The notes under the pieces: generated by a model | Databases searched by the model: none | What the model was told of the DNA's origin: nothing | The model's input: the letters and a program-made list of their open reading frames with translations, nothing else | Program-made: the position numbers and the translations under genes | Shown here: positions 10,938-21,022 of the stretch, piece by piece | Layout of the letters: each line of letters starts with the position of its first letter | Position numbering within the stretch: position 1 is the stretch's first letter | Assembly (NCBI GenBank): GCA_964036195.1 | Contig: OZ038451.1 | Span: forward strand, 15,690,529 to 15,754,528 | DNA: 64,000 bases | Reading direction: 5' to 3' | Source: Sphaerolaimus hirsutus | Taxonomy: Eukaryota > Nematoda > Chromadorea > Monhysterida > Sphaerolaimidae

Positions 10938-12669
10938 TAATTATGATTTATTGCTTTTTGTTTCGTTTCTGGTCTGCTTTCCCAAATACACGCAAGCTCA
11001 GGGATAACAAAACACAGTTCATTACTTTTGTAGTCACGCAACGACAATAAACGTTAGGTTTGATTAATGCAATAGAAATGTACGTGTGTGCTGGACTGCG
11101 CTGCACTTCTCAAAAACAATCGTTACTTGTGCTATTGTATGACCAAACACTGAATTTTCAGGGGCAAGGGGATAATTTTCAAGTTGAAACAAAACAGATT
11201 TTCTGCAGTTCTAACATGTAAAATATATGACTCGTATTTTCACAATATGTTTTTTTTCCTGACGATCACCACCCATTCAATTCACCCCGCAGGCCCGCTG
11301 TGCACAGTCTCCAGTTAATTGGCAAGCGTCCAGATCCCCAGTGCAAGTGTCGTCACCCCTCACTGGTTCTTTCCACCATTTTTTTGCGTGTCGACAAAAA
11401 AAAATTGTAGAAAATGTCGACAATTTGTTCAGATCGCACGAACGATAGCGGGCCGATTTTGAGCGGTCGACGCGCCGCGCACCTGGAAAAAGTGCAACAC
11501 ATGGACAGAATTCTCGCCGGGCAGGATGGAAACTCTCAACGTGGTTCATACGTTTCTAGACTCAATTATGTTTCGGGCGTGCATAGGTGAATGGAGAGTA
11601 GAGTTGTGTCGGTAAATGGATTATGCATTCGCCACAATATCTCAGAATTGCGAATTTATTTCAACTCGTAATGATTAAGTTGATGATACTCAGTGCCATT
11701 TTAGTGGGTTGGTAAAACATTCCCCTTGGTCACCTCTTCCCGTAAAAATGAAGATTTTTTACATGCCTTGAAACCGTTTCGGTCTGAGCGGATGTGTAAA
11801 TATAGAATAGAAACTATTCGCGTAGAATCGGAACAATACACATGCCGTTTATCTTCATCTCAATTTCACGCAAATAATGGACTTCTGTTCAAGAATCTTT
11901 TGGCAGACTTGTTCACTGCAGTGGCGCATTTTTGGGTTTTAGGTACCTATTTCAAGTTTGGTTACATTTTTCACCATTTTTTGTCGGTTACATTTGTAAA
12001 TTGTTGTGTGCGAAATTGTGCCATTACATTATCCGAAAATCAATTAGCCAGTTCTGTCGTTAGGATCAATAAATACATCGTATTTAAGTATCTGAAATCG
12101 TTGGCTAGCTGCCAGCTGGTTCAGTCGATCTGCCAAACAGATCAACATTGTAGCATAAAATTCAAAATAAATCAGGGTGTCCGAAAAGGTGTCGGTTGAT
12201 TGAATTTCGCCCCAGCAGAAAGTACCATATGTCAAATTGCACGAAAATCTGCGATAATTACATTCTAATGGTCATTTTCGTAATTTTTATTTCTTCAAGC
12301 ATTGGTACCAATACCGCACCATGTTGCTGTGTCCTCTCGAAAAAAATTAGAATACCGTGTTTGGTGGTGACAAGTAACTTTTCAAATACCCAGTTAACAT
12401 CTTAGGATCACTGGAGTTTGAAACTTTTCTGGAGAGGTCCCTTTTGTGAATTGAAATCTGTTTGAAATGGTGCATTATTGGTAACGGTGCGATTGTGGCT
12501 GCGTTCGTTCAGAATAACTATGAAGATTTGAAAAAATCGCTTGGTTCTGCCGGTTTGATTGACTCGCAAAAAGTTTTCTTGTTGCATCTCGCTAATTTTT
12601 TTACATTTCAGGAATTAAATGCGAGTGAGTGGGATTTTGAAAAGAAGCCATCCAAAAGATTCATTGTGC
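10938..12669. other. Region with unassigned plus-strand ORFs, no gene model
   Basis: An ORF of 157 codons (11,726-12,199) and one of 80 codons (12,462-12,704) lie on the plus strand. A good acceptor-like signal, CTAAT then a T-run then CAG, precedes position 12,612. The protein translations match no family I know, and the second ORF runs into the TIR element at 12,670. These may be exons or a decayed gene, but I cannot build a phase-consistent model. A 90-codon Cys-containing minus ORF at 11,277-11,549 is equally unsupported. Confidence 0.25.
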
Positions 12670-12896
12670 CTACACACACTAGTTGTCACCGTGACTTCGT
12701 GTGAAAACTGAAATTTTTTCAAATGCAAATCAATGAACACGGTTGAATGATTTTATTAAATTTTAATTGGAATTTAAATTAATGAAAGTTTAAATTTAAA
12801 TTTTTTAAAACTTAAACACATAGCATACAAAAAGAGTAGGCTGGATGTCGCCATTTCAGTTTTCACATCGGTCTCGGTGAAAACTAGTGTGTGTAG
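12670..12896. mobile_element. 227-bp element with CTACACACACTAGTT inverted ends
   Basis: Terminal inverted repeats CTACACACACTAGTT..TCACCG at the left and CGGTG..AACTAGTGTGTGTAG at the right, with a second paired block (GTGAAAACTGAAAT / ATTTCAGTTTTCAC). AT-rich centre. Target duplication not resolved. Confidence 0.6.
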
Positions 12897-13959
12897 GGCC
12901 ATTCAAACATTTGTCATCAAACATTTGGCAATTTTGCATTTCATCAACGTTTACTTTCATCAATATTTATTCTTTATCTGTACACCTTTGTCTGTTCGAT
13001 TTGTGCCGATGCAACGTTCAGAAGGCTCGAAATTACGGTCATATCACTTCAACGATGGCAAAGGCACAAGGATTTCTGGCGTCAATGGCGCCGCAGTGAC
13101 TCCGACGTTTCCAGCATTTTCTCACCTCGACCCCTGTCCGGTGCAATGATTTTTTTCTTTTTGATTTTTTGTGTTGTGGCGTTGGTTCTGCACATTCTGC
13201 ACGGTTCTAAAATTAGTGTTGAGTTGGTGTGATGCTTTACACAATTGTCAGGCCACTTGCGGTGAAGTGGGACCGGCCCCTGGCTGCCGTGTTCCCGTGT
13301 CTTGAAATTTGAGGTGGTCTTGTGATGTTATCCTTTTTTTCTCCTTGCTACTGCATGGAATTCTTGGCAGCCGGAAAGATCGTTCATCCATGTAAATAGA
13401 AGTAACATTTGTTAGTTTGAAATGACTGGGTGCAAAAATACATAACAGATGGCGGGTTGGGTCAAGTACCTTGAGAAACAGCTCTCCTGTAGGACTTTTC
13501 CACTGAGATGGGGAATTTTTGACGCTAAATTTGATCCAAAAATTAATGCACCATTGAATAAATTTTCTGCATAAAATCCAAGTGAATTATTCGAAGTAAT
13601 ACGGTATTTCGTTGATACGAGCGCATTCGACAACGGTATGAATAAAGCTTGAATATTTCTGGCCTCCCATAAATCAGATGTTGCATGCGCGCCCTGGCTT
13701 CCTTTAACGATTCACAAATCTCCCTGTACTGTAGATATTTATGTGCTAACATGATAAAAATACAAATGGGTTGAGACTTGAGAGTAGTTTTTCAAACCGT
13801 TGCATTGCAACCACTTTATAAATTAAAAAAGGCATGCGCTCCACGGTACGGTTTTGACCCGACCCGAATACGAATCGAAACTGACCTACGCCCGAAACTA
13901 ATACCCGAACTCGGACTTTATATGCAAAACTACCGAATTCAAAAAATTCCCCAGGGGGC
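12897..13959. other. No supported gene; one possible exon
   Basis: A plus-strand acceptor-like CAG at about 13,020 precedes a short open stretch that ends in a stop after codons for Met-Ala-Pro-Gln at 13,099. It might be a terminal exon but nothing upstream fits it. The rest shows no ORF or repeat that I can support. Confidence 0.2.
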
Positions 13960-14125
13960 AGTCCCGTACCCTGCAAAGTGTACAGTCGACTGTCAAATGT
14001 CATGGGTCAACGCAAATATAAAAAAGGTTTCATTACAGAAATTTGACACCTTGCATCTTGCATGACAGTTGACAAATTTGTATGACATTCGTCAGTTGAG
14101 TTTACAGGGCTCGAGACTGGCACCG
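13960..14125. repeat. CTGCAAAGTGTAC inverted-repeat fragment
   Basis: GGGCAGTCCCGTACCCTGCAA at the left is partly mirrored by TTTACAGGGCTCGAGACTGGC at the right. The interior has TGTCAAATGTCATG-type units as at 7361. Probably a small MITE next to the retrotransposon insertion site. Confidence 0.35.
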
Positions 14126-14172
14126 TGTGAAAACCAGGGACTACCAACCAGTGAAAACCTTCGAGTAGTTCA

Positions 14173-14176
14173 GAAG
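14173..14176. other. Target-site duplication GAAG (one copy)
   Basis: GAAG directly abuts the outer end of the LTR that begins at 14,177. The same four bases follow the other LTR at 43,477-43,480. A 4-bp duplication is usual for Ty3/gypsy integrases and fixes the element borders. Confidence 0.85.
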
Positions 14177-15071
14177 TATAATAAAGTGCACCCCCAGGTA
14201 CTGCAACTTCACTTCTGATCCCATTATGGGCCAAATAGCAACACCTTGGACAATGTCCAATTCCGTCAGAACTTTCAACGATGCGCTCATGCCGTCCATC
14301 CTGCCTAATTACGCCAAAGGTACAGCACCTAACGGGGGACTTAGTTACCTTTTGCACGTGTGGAACGACAAACGATGGCAACGCGCCAGCTAGATAATCA
14401 CACAATTCCGACAATTCAACGAGCGGCATAGTGTCCACCGGACGATCAACAATTGCCCTACAAGCCCTACGCTTGCCGCGTGCGCGGGAACCCTGTCTGC
14501 CAAACTTCACCAGCTTGGTGCCTTTCGACCTAGCTACTCCGAAGGACGTAGGCTTCTGAGCTTTTCGGTCTACTTGGTTGCCACAGCTAACAAAGTCCGG
14601 TCGCGCAAATTGCAAAAGCTTGCGGCGGATAACGTGCGGCTGTAATTTCCCTCTCTTACCCACCAAATACCAAAGGTTTCTAGGCTGCACAGTTTTCCTC
14701 AGCCTTTCAGCGGTTTTCTCAAAAACACCACAAATTCCGGGCTCAATAAAAGTCGGCTCCATGATCAAGTGATCAAGCAACCACTGCTGAGAAGCATCAC
14801 AAATTATCTCGCCATTGGGCAAAACAGAATCAATCACAAAATCATCGGCGCCCTGAACCTTTTCCGCATACGTAGCCCTTCGTTGAATTTGAAACACTTC
14901 CGATACGGGTTCAAAACTATCAAAAGCAGGGCCCGTTTCCAAATCATCAATTTCCCAGAAACCTTCAGAACTTGGCGCGCTTCCAGAAACCGAAACGAGA
15001 TTCGCCCACGCTTCAAAAACCGATAATTGAACATCACTCGAATGCAAGCAGATAAAAGCAACTTCCATCAT
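14177..15071 (-). pseudogene. LTR-borne duplicate of the gag N-terminus (3' LTR copy)
   Basis: The 3' LTR necessarily repeats the first 298 codons of gag because that ORF starts inside the LTR. Here the frame leaves the element at 14,177 and continues into flanking DNA until a stop at 14,007, making a 354-codon chimeric ORF. It has no primer site or Gag continuation, so I regard it as a by-product of the LTR. The start codon is at 15,071. Confidence 0.75.
14536..14564 (-). other. Conserved hairpin, LTR gag type (3' LTR)
   Basis: Minus-strand GAAG-CCTACGTC-CTTC with a further AGCT/AGCT and GACC/GGTC outer pairing. The inner stem differs from the common CCARG type but the loop is unchanged. 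Lies within the LTR copy of gag. Confidence 0.7.
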
Positions 15072-15742
15072 GATTTCACAAATTAGAATTAGAAATGATT
15101 AGATCCACTAGCTGGAATGAGCCAATAGATTAAGTAGAGAATTAGTTGCACCAGAGTAAACTTGAATTACATTAATTGGGTTTCTCAGATAACGTTGCAA
15201 TTAAAGTTTCCAAAGTATTTGAATATTTCCAATTTACCTTTCCACTTTCCAAATCAGAACATTAACATAAAAATGACTAAATAACACTCAGGGTCATGAA
15301 AGCTAAACCAGACAGGTGAGGATAGCAATACGATGCACTGGTAAGAGACCACACAAGACCAGGTACTTAAATCCTAGCTTGGCACAGCACCACTATCAAA
15401 AGTAATCTACAACGACGTAGCACAACTGTTTGGGCCCTTACGAAAGCCTAGAGCGAGTCAATAGGTGTACAGCCTACTTCAGCTTATACTACGCCTAAAA
15501 CAAGTCCACAGAGGTCCAGACATACAGTAAGCATCACAGATGGTGGGTTCTCCCCATACAACACCCTATCTTAGCTATACCGGCAGCTCCGTGTGGCCAC
15601 TCCTGCCCCTGTGAACCTAAATGTCACCGTGCAGAGGGAAGAGAAGGCCTATGCCAGGGTTAGCAGAGAATGAATAACCAAGGGTAGGCTCATTTCAGCT
15701 GGTAAATCACTGACTTAGTAATTAGAATTGGATTGAATAGAC

Positions 15743-15777
15743 TGATGATAATCACAAGATTGGGGCTCTCTTTTATG
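15743..15777 (-). promoter_or_regulatory. Candidate core promoter copy in the 3' LTR
   Basis: Same CATAAAAG plus TCATCAGTC arrangement as in the 5' LTR (41,718-41,755), shifted by 25,978 bp. In this copy it could only drive transcription out into flanking DNA. Confidence 0.25.
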
Positions 15778-16603
15778 GGTCTGAAATGCCCAAAACTGGT
15801 TTGCAGCTGGGCGGAGCCAACCAATCACGAAAGTGCATTCGAAAGTGTACCGAAAATAAGTGACTTCAGTTGAACAGAGCCATGCTACCACAAGGGTTAC
15901 TTTTTAATGGGACAAGGGAATGGTGACTTGACATTCAGGAACACCTTTCTTCTGGCACTCAGCCAGCTAATAAAACCAAACTTGGAACTGTGCCAAACTA
16001 GAAAATGAAATACCTACAGTAACCTACCGAATGAAATGCACAAACTAACAGCTAGAATCGCCTAAACTAAGTGAAACTCTCAAAACTGAATGTGATACAA
16101 TCAACAACATGCTGAGTAAATCCACAGCTAGCCGAACTGCAAGCAAATACAAAAAGGGACCAAAATTACAAAAATAACCGTGTTTGCTCAAACGTGAGCT
16201 CATCCAAAACCAACGTACCAACCGGCCAACGTGAAACCAAATACCAGTGCAAAAGTGCAAAACACAGAAATACGTGCAAAACACAGAAATAAGTGCGAAA
16301 CGTAAAACGTAATCACAAACACGTGCAATTATCACAACTGAAGGGGTTAAGTGGGTAAATAAGTGCAAATAAATAAACACAAATATACACGCCATAGATC
16401 ACATACCGCGGCACCTACCGCGCACCTACAACCTAAACCTACTCCTACAACCTACAAAATCACAAAACTCCTCCCTGTGGCAGCAGTGGCTGCGGGATAT
16501 GTGCCCATTTACACACAAAAACCGCCTTTTTGGCATTCTTCCAATGTCCTTTACTAAATTTTAGCCTAAGGCACATATCCCTCCAGAAGGGTTGACCCGT
16601 CTC

Positions 16604-16632
16604 TACTCCGAAGGACGTAGGCTTCTGGAGCT
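16604..16632 (-). other. Conserved hairpin, LTR U3 type (3' LTR)
   Basis: Minus-strand CTCCAGAAG-CCTACGTC-CTTCGGAG. The stem GAAG/CTTC extends through CTCC/GGAG with one unpaired A. Same loop as all other copies. Confidence 0.7.
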
Positions 16633-17232
16633 ATCGGGGCCCTCCCTTCCGGTGGCCACTCCCACCAAGAACTCTGAGCGGCCGAAGTCTGTCGCTCCGC
16701 GGACGTTTCCGGCGGCCAACGCTGTCGGCGCTCGCGGGGACTGGGTAGGGGTGAATTCACGAGTTTTGAACGATAAACTGTCGCCAACACACGGCGACAG
16801 CACTTACCCCCCTTCGAAATTACGCTCGGTGCCATTTTCGAGAAGTTGGCACTCGGCCAAAAACGGCCGACTCGACATTTTTACAAAAACTCCCAAAAAC
16901 ACCCAAAACACCAAAAACCCCCCTCTCCCGGGTTCCGGCGGTCGGCGGGTGTCGAATGGCGGCGACGCGGCGCTGTCGCGGCCGTCGAAGTCGTTCGCCG
17001 GCGCTCGTTTGGCCGCCATGCTCAAGGGAGTCGACTTTTGCTCGGCGCTGCTTTTCCTTTTTAATGAAAGCGCCGTAAATATCGCAAAAGTTAGGTTTCA
17101 TTCCCGAGGGTGCCAAATGACGTCACCCGGGACTTTTCACGACTAGACGCGGCTAATTAAGCCGTTCCGCTAATTAAGGCCGGCGGCACAGCGCCATCGA
17201 TATATCGTTGTATGGTAATTCGCGCTTAATCA

Positions 17233-17264
17233 CCGTCCCAGAGGCGTAGGTCTGGCACTTTGGT
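17233..17264 (-). other. Conserved hairpin near LTR start (copy 1, 3' LTR)
   Basis: Core AAAGTGCCAGACCTACGCC with inner stem CCAGA/TCTGG. The outer stem pairs TGGTAATTCGCGC.. with GCGCCAATTACCA, so about 20 positions on each side are complementary. Confidence 0.85.
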
Positions 17265-17440
17265 GATCTGGCGCCAATTACCATAGCTGGCGTCCGTCGC
17301 GCCATAAGTTTCCTATAAGTTAGGTTTCATATAGGGCGACGTCGTGATGACGTCGCTCGGTCTAAAGATGGCCCGTGTGGCGTTTCCGGCGGCTAAGGCG
17401 CCATAATTAGGGCTTGTAAGCGTTAATTGACGCTGGGTCG

Positions 17441-17472
17441 CCGTCCCAGAGACATAGGTCTGGCACTTTGGT
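17441..17472 (-). other. Conserved hairpin near LTR start (copy 2, 3' LTR)
   Basis: Core with loop CCTATGTC (one base different from consensus) and inner stem CCAGA/TCTGG. The outer stem pairs GCGTTAATTGACGCTGGGTC with GGCCCGCCGTCAGTTCTCGC, unrelated in sequence to the neighbouring copy's stem. Confidence 0.85.
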
Positions 17473-17498
17473 GGCCCGCCGTCAGTTCTCGCATTACA

Positions 17499-17556
17499 TA
17501 CTATACCGACCTTTTGAGCGCTGGCCCAGCGCGAACAGGCATCACACTTCCTCCCC
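17499..17556 (-). promoter_or_regulatory. Polypurine tract block next to the 3' LTR
   Basis: In element sense: AAAAGGGGGGAGGAAGTG, then GATGCC, about 25 bases that vary, then CGGTATAGTA, then the LTR start TGTAAT. The purine run is the natural candidate for plus-strand DNA priming, although it lies about 40 bases from the LTR rather than touching it. The same block occurs at 29,680-29,722 after pol. Confidence 0.6.
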
Positions 17557-18209
17557 CCTTTTCTAAAAGCGCGGGTTAGTCAGCGTAACAGCAGCGAAGA
17601 GGGTGTTATATACTATTTACAAGGAACTGTCGAGACTGATGTTGATATTTTCATGTATTTAAAGCGTTGCAGTGTATTGCAGGTAAATGTTTAAAGTAAG
17701 TTACAATTGTTACGAGATCGCAAGTGGAACCCTGGAAAATACGCAAACATGTGCACTGGAAGCACCCTAATAAAGCGTCAAAACAGAATCTATAATTATG
17801 GCAAGAAAAATTTTTAAGGCAAAAATCATGAGAACCGTAAGTGAGACCGTAAGACAAGTGGAATGCCACCAAAAATATAAACTAAACGCGACTAAGTGAA
17901 ACCAGCTACACAGGCTAGAAATATTCACAACAGTACAAAATACAACAATTCACAAAAGGGATCCCGGTAGAAAACATTCCAACTACACAACTCTCAGCCT
18001 AATCGCAAGCACAAAAACAACGGCATTTAATCTTGGTGGCACAAACGCAGCTACTAATCAAATCGTCGGCTAACTTCACAAAAACACATGGCTCAAGCGG
18101 TTTACCTCCACACAATTACCAAAAATCACCGCGTGCAACTAAGTGACTGCGCTTACTAAGAGAAAATTTCAGAAAAGCGATATCAAAACATGCACAATGG
18201 GTGCTTTGG
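17557..18209. other. Element 3' region, non-coding part
   Basis: AT-rich, no ORF of note in element sense. It separates the PPT block from the first 3'-region hairpin. Confidence 0.5.
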
Positions 18210-18241
18210 TCAGTCCCAGGGACGTAGGCTTGGCACTTTAG
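18210..18241 (-). other. Conserved hairpin, 3' region copy 1
   Basis: Core TAAAGTGCCAAGCCTACGTC..CTGGGACTG. The outer stem pairs GGGTGCTTTGGTC with GACCGCTGCACCC. Confidence 0.85.
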
Positions 18242-18417
18242 ACCGCTGCACCCAACTCACACTAGAAACTGAATCAATACGCGTCGTGGTTCACCTGCAC
18301 CATAGTAAAAAGAGATAATAGCGGGTACAAAAATAAATTTGGCAAATGTTGTTGTTGGAATTACTATGTTTACCTCAAGGCGGAAAGGAAATAATACTCA
18401 ACGCAGGATTGAAGCCA

Positions 18418-18750
18418 TTAAAATTGCAATTTGATATCTACGAAATTGCCAATCTGTTCCAGGGTGATATTGATAGGAAAACTATGTGAATTAATAACTC
18501 GCGTGGTCACATGCATGGGGCGCCCGACAGAAAGATGCGGGTCATAAGTGAAATCAGTTGGTGAAATCGACGACTCCCTATTCGGTAGACAGTGGGCCGG
18601 TACTTGCATTGGGGTGCCAGTGCCATGGATTTGACATTGTTGAATCGGTGCCACATGGCCAGTTATTGCCAACAGTGGCTGGTCATTTCCAAAAGCCGTG
18701 TTTCCCCACAAAAGGACAGATTCACTCAAGCTGGAAGAAATTTTGGTCAT
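18418..18750 (-). CDS. Small ORF (110 aa) in the element's 3' region, function unknown
   Basis: An ATG-initiated 110-codon ORF in the same sense as gag-pol, rich in Ser, Thr, His and Ile. No motif, signal peptide or membrane segment is evident. It lies 38 bp downstream of the ORF ending at 18,789, and the two may once have been one reading frame or be translated from one transcript. The composition looks more protein-like than the shadow ORFs around it, but I recognise no family. It could be a remnant of a third element gene. Confidence 0.35.
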   Translation of the reverse strand: MTKISSSLSESVLLWGNTAFGNDQPLLAITGHVAPIQQCQIHGTGTPMQVPAHCLPNRESSISPTDFTYDPHLSVGRPMHVTTRVINSHSFPINITLEQIGNFVDIKLQF

Positions 18751-18788
18751 TGTACACAGTTTTTTTCACGCTGAACCCATGAAAATTC

Positions 18789-19166
18789 TCACTTTTCGCG
18801 ACGGGGATCTTGCCAATCAAGCTCACGTTGAAGTGGCTGTGTGAGCCGCATTTCTCCAGCGGTCACACGCATGACAATTTCATTGTCTCCTTGGTACATA
18901 AATTCATGGAAATTTATATTTGGTGAACCAGTCATGACAGACATTGTCAAGCAATGAGTGTGGCCAGCATTTTGATTTTGATCCATGGTCAAGAAGGATA
19001 GATGCAGAAAAGTGTTTCCTGTGCAAAAATATTCCGTTAAAGTTTCAAGGAAAACATGAGAAAATTTTGGAAAAACATGAAGATTGAAGTGAAACTGAAC
19101 TAAACCGTTTTCCACTAATATGGCCATTGTGTGGCTGAAAAATTTGTTCCCAGCCATAATCAGCAA
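18789..19166 (-). CDS. Small ORF (125 aa) in the element's 3' region, function unknown
   Basis: A 125-codon ORF in element sense with alternating hydrophobic and polar segments (about residues 12-60) followed by a charged C-terminus. This would suit a beta-rich protein, but that is only an impression. No conserved motif was recognised. Together with the 110-aa ORF downstream it occupies the only hairpin-free part of the 3' region (18.25-19.53 kb), which is mild support for both being coding. Confidence 0.35.
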   Translation of the reverse strand: MLIMAGNKFFSHTMAILVENGLVQFHFNLHVFPKFSHVFLETLTEYFCTGNTFLHLSFLTMDQNQNAGHTHCLTMSVMTGSPNINFHEFMYQGDNEIVMRVTAGEMRLTQPLQRELDWQDPRREK

Positions 19167-19547
19167 AAATTATTGGTGATTACTTTAAATGTGGGAAGCA
19201 AAAAGTCTTTATCCAGGTGGCTGTTTAAAAGAAAGTGTTCAAGGTCACTGGAGTTTTAAAGGAAAAACTGTGTGCACAAAATTCCATGAGTCCAGTCCCA
19301 AACAATTACACAATGACCGGGGGCCGTCCTAATATTCTAAATACACATGTAAAGCCAGGGGCCCTCCTTAATGTGACCACGCGGTTTTGTTAAATGCCAA
19401 TTAAAATACAAAAGCGGCATAGTGAACTAAGGATAATCATTTGCAGCGATACTCAATATGTTTGAGGTAGAAATATCTAAAACAACCAAGATATGCGATA
19501 TAAAGCGACACAAATTTTTAGCTTGCCTCTGGGTCCAGGCCACGGGA

Positions 19548-19579
19548 CAGTCCCAGGGACGTAGGCTTGGCACTTTAGC
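19548..19579 (-). other. Conserved hairpin, 3' region copy 2
   Basis: Standard core. The outer stem pairs CTCTGGGTCCAGGCCACGGGAC with GCCCCTCGACCTGGCCCTCAGAG, nearly complementary over 22 positions. Confidence 0.88.
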
Positions 19580-19691
19580 CCCTCGACCTGGCCCTCAGAG
19601 ACGTGATACCCAAAAATATGTACAAAATTGCAATCTAAATGGAAGACTTCCTTTTATTTAAAAGCCAGGGTTAGGTGTGTGTGTGTCGATA

Positions 19692-19724
19692 CCAACCCCA
19701 AGGACGTAGGCTTGGCGCTTTAGG
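19692..19724 (-). other. Conserved hairpin, 3' region copy 3
   Basis: Core variant with perfect inner stem CCAAG/CTTGG. The outer stem pairs GGTGTGTGTGTGTCGATACC with GGTTCCAACGCACACACC. Confidence 0.88.
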
Positions 19725-19976
19725 TTCCAACGCACACACCGCGCCCCTATAATTTACTGCATACACACAAAAAAAATCCGAATTCAACTAAAAATGGCAA
19801 GAATAGGGAAAAAGTCCCAAAAATGCGGTAGAAATGGCAGAAAATGCACAAAAATGAAGGATAAAAAATCGCAAATGCGGCGGACGGCGTAACTATTAAT
19901 CCTGAGACCATTTAATTTTATTCCCTGAAAATATTTGAACCCATTTTACGCACCACAACGCTACACGGCTGGCGAC

Positions 19977-20007
19977 AATCCCAAGGGCGTAGGCTTGGCA
20001 TTTTAGG
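19977..20007 (-). other. Conserved hairpin, 3' region copy 4
   Basis: Inner stem CCAAG/CTTGG, loop CCTACGCC. The outer stem pairs GGCTGGCGAC with GGCACCAGACC and then ACGC with GCGT. Confidence 0.8.
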
Positions 20008-20231
20008 CACCAGACCGCGTTGCGAAGTGACACTGTGGCAACTCAAAAGTGACAAGAATAAGGGAAAAGTCCCAAAATGCGAGGGGAATGACGAAAACTG
20101 CGCAAAAAAATGAAGAATAAAAATCGCAACCGAAGCAGGCGGCGTGACTATTAAATCTTGAGACCAATTAGTTTGTTTCCTGAGGTTATTTGAACTCATT
20201 TTGCGCATCACAACGCTACACGACTGGTGAC

Positions 20232-20262
20232 AATCCCAAGGACGTAGGCTTGGCATTTTAGG
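20232..20262 (-). other. Conserved hairpin, 3' region copy 5
   Basis: Tandem duplicate of copy 4 with compensating stem differences. The outer stem pairs GACTGGTGAC with GGCACCAGACC. Confidence 0.8.
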
Positions 20263-20425
20263 CACCAGACCGCATTGCGAGGTGACACAGTCCCAAAAAT
20301 GAACAATTACAGTTGTTGGTTTCTGGTTGTTTGGTTGAATTACATGACCGAAGGAATTTTAAGGGCGAGACGAGTGATTCTCAAATTGAAAAGACCAGCA
20401 ATGCCATGCCGTGTGTCGCCAGTGG

Positions 20426-20456
20426 CAGTCCCAGGGACGTAGGCTTGGCACTTTAG
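20426..20456 (-). other. Conserved hairpin, 3' region copy 6
   Basis: Standard core. The outer stem pairs TGTGTCGCCAGTGGC with GCCACCGACGGCACA. Confidence 0.88.
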
Positions 20457-20531
20457 CCACCGACGGCACATTACACGATAAAACTGTCAATCAGGATATG
20501 AAATTCTGGCGACTATGCGGCTGGCGTCAGA

Positions 20532-20563
20532 ATAATCCCAGGGACGTAGGCTTGGGACTTTAA
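20532..20563 (-). other. Conserved hairpin, 3' region copy 7 (GTCCC variant)
   Basis: Core TAAAGTCCCAAGCCTACGTC..CTGGGATTA. The G-to-C change on one arm extends the inner stem to TCCCA/TGGGA. The outer stem is weaker than in other copies. Confidence 0.75.
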
Positions 20564-20710
20564 TTCATCAGTCAGTCATCATAGTGCACGTGTACTGCAG
20601 AAAAAGAGTCCTTTTATTTCGAAACATAAGTAGCGTTTTGACATCGTTGCGCAACTGTGTGAGGCATTATAACAGTACCTCGTCAGTACGTCGCCATGCA
20701 GTGCTGGGGG

Positions 20711-20742
20711 CAATCCCAGAGACGTAGGTCTGGCACTTTAGA
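20711..20742 (-). other. Conserved hairpin, 3' region copy 8
   Basis: Inner stem CCAGA/TCTGG. The outer stem pairs GCAGTGCTGGGG with CCTCAACACCGC (10 of 12 positions, with one G-U). Confidence 0.85.
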
Positions 20743-20818
20743 CCTCAACACCGCATCGCGTCGTCATGGCAAGGATAACTGCATAATTAAAATTCAATAA
20801 TTCTGGCATCACCGTTGG

Positions 20819-20851
20819 ATAATCCCAGGGGCGTAGGCTTGGGACTTTAAT
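20819..20851 (-). other. Conserved hairpin, 3' region copy 9 (GTCCC variant)
   Basis: Core with the longer CCC inner stem and loop CCTACGCC. The outer stem CCGTTGGAT / ATCCTCCGG is short and imperfect. Confidence 0.7.
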
Positions 20852-20949
20852 CCTCCGGCTAGGTAGCTCATATAAAAACATAGCCATCACACAATTGTCA
20901 AATAGAAAACGGTCAGAGATGAAGGAGTTGGGTGTATTTGTGCCGAGAC

Positions 20950-20980
20950 AATCCCAAGGACGTAGGCTTGGCACTTTAGT
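20950..20980 (-). other. Conserved hairpin, 3' region copy 10
   Basis: Perfect inner stem CCAAG/CTTGG. The outer stem pairs GGAGTTGGGTGTATTTGTGC.. imperfectly with ..GACACCCACACACCGCACTCC. It lies 45 bp downstream of the stop codon of the 2,270-aa ORF. Confidence 0.8.
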
Positions 20981-21022
20981 CCCGACACCCACACACCGCA
21001 CTCCTCTATTGTCTGGTAAGTG

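Larger units (their letters stand above)
14177..17498 (-). repeat. 3' LTR of the giant retrotransposon
   Basis: Identical to 40,155-43,476 apart from four transitions that I detected, at 15,522, 16,091, 16,202 and 16,317. In element sense it starts TGTAATGCG and ends CTTTATTATA, so the ends are TG..TA rather than the usual TG..CA; the six terminal bases form an imperfect inverted pair (TGTAAT / ATTATA). It holds four copies of the conserved hairpin and a duplicate of the first 298 codons of gag. GC-rich ORFs on the opposite strand (16,592-17,146) are not supported as genes. Confidence 0.93.
19790..20295 (-). repeat. Diverged tandem duplication (255-bp period) carrying a hairpin
   Basis: Two adjacent units (about 19,790-20,040 and 20,046-20,295) share order and most sequence, including 'gggaaaa(a)gtccc', 'atgaag(g)ataaaaa', 'cgcaccacaacgctacac' and the hairpin core, whose copies are 255 bp apart. 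This shows hairpins can multiply by local duplication, although most other copies have unrelated flanks. Confidence 0.7.

Noticed and set aside
16592-17146. 184-codon plus-strand ORF in the LTR (repeated at 42,570-43,124)
   Set aside because: GC-rich DNA open in several frames on both strands at once, no motif, opposite to element sense. Identical in both LTRs only because the LTRs are identical.
18210-20980. Repeated hairpins read as a CRISPR array or as self-cleaving ribozymes
   Set aside because: Spacing is irregular and the constant part is a loop, not a repeat-spacer pattern. No hammerhead (CTGATGA/GAAA), HDV-like or twister core fits; a superficial TAA..GCCAA resemblance to twister lacks the required second half.
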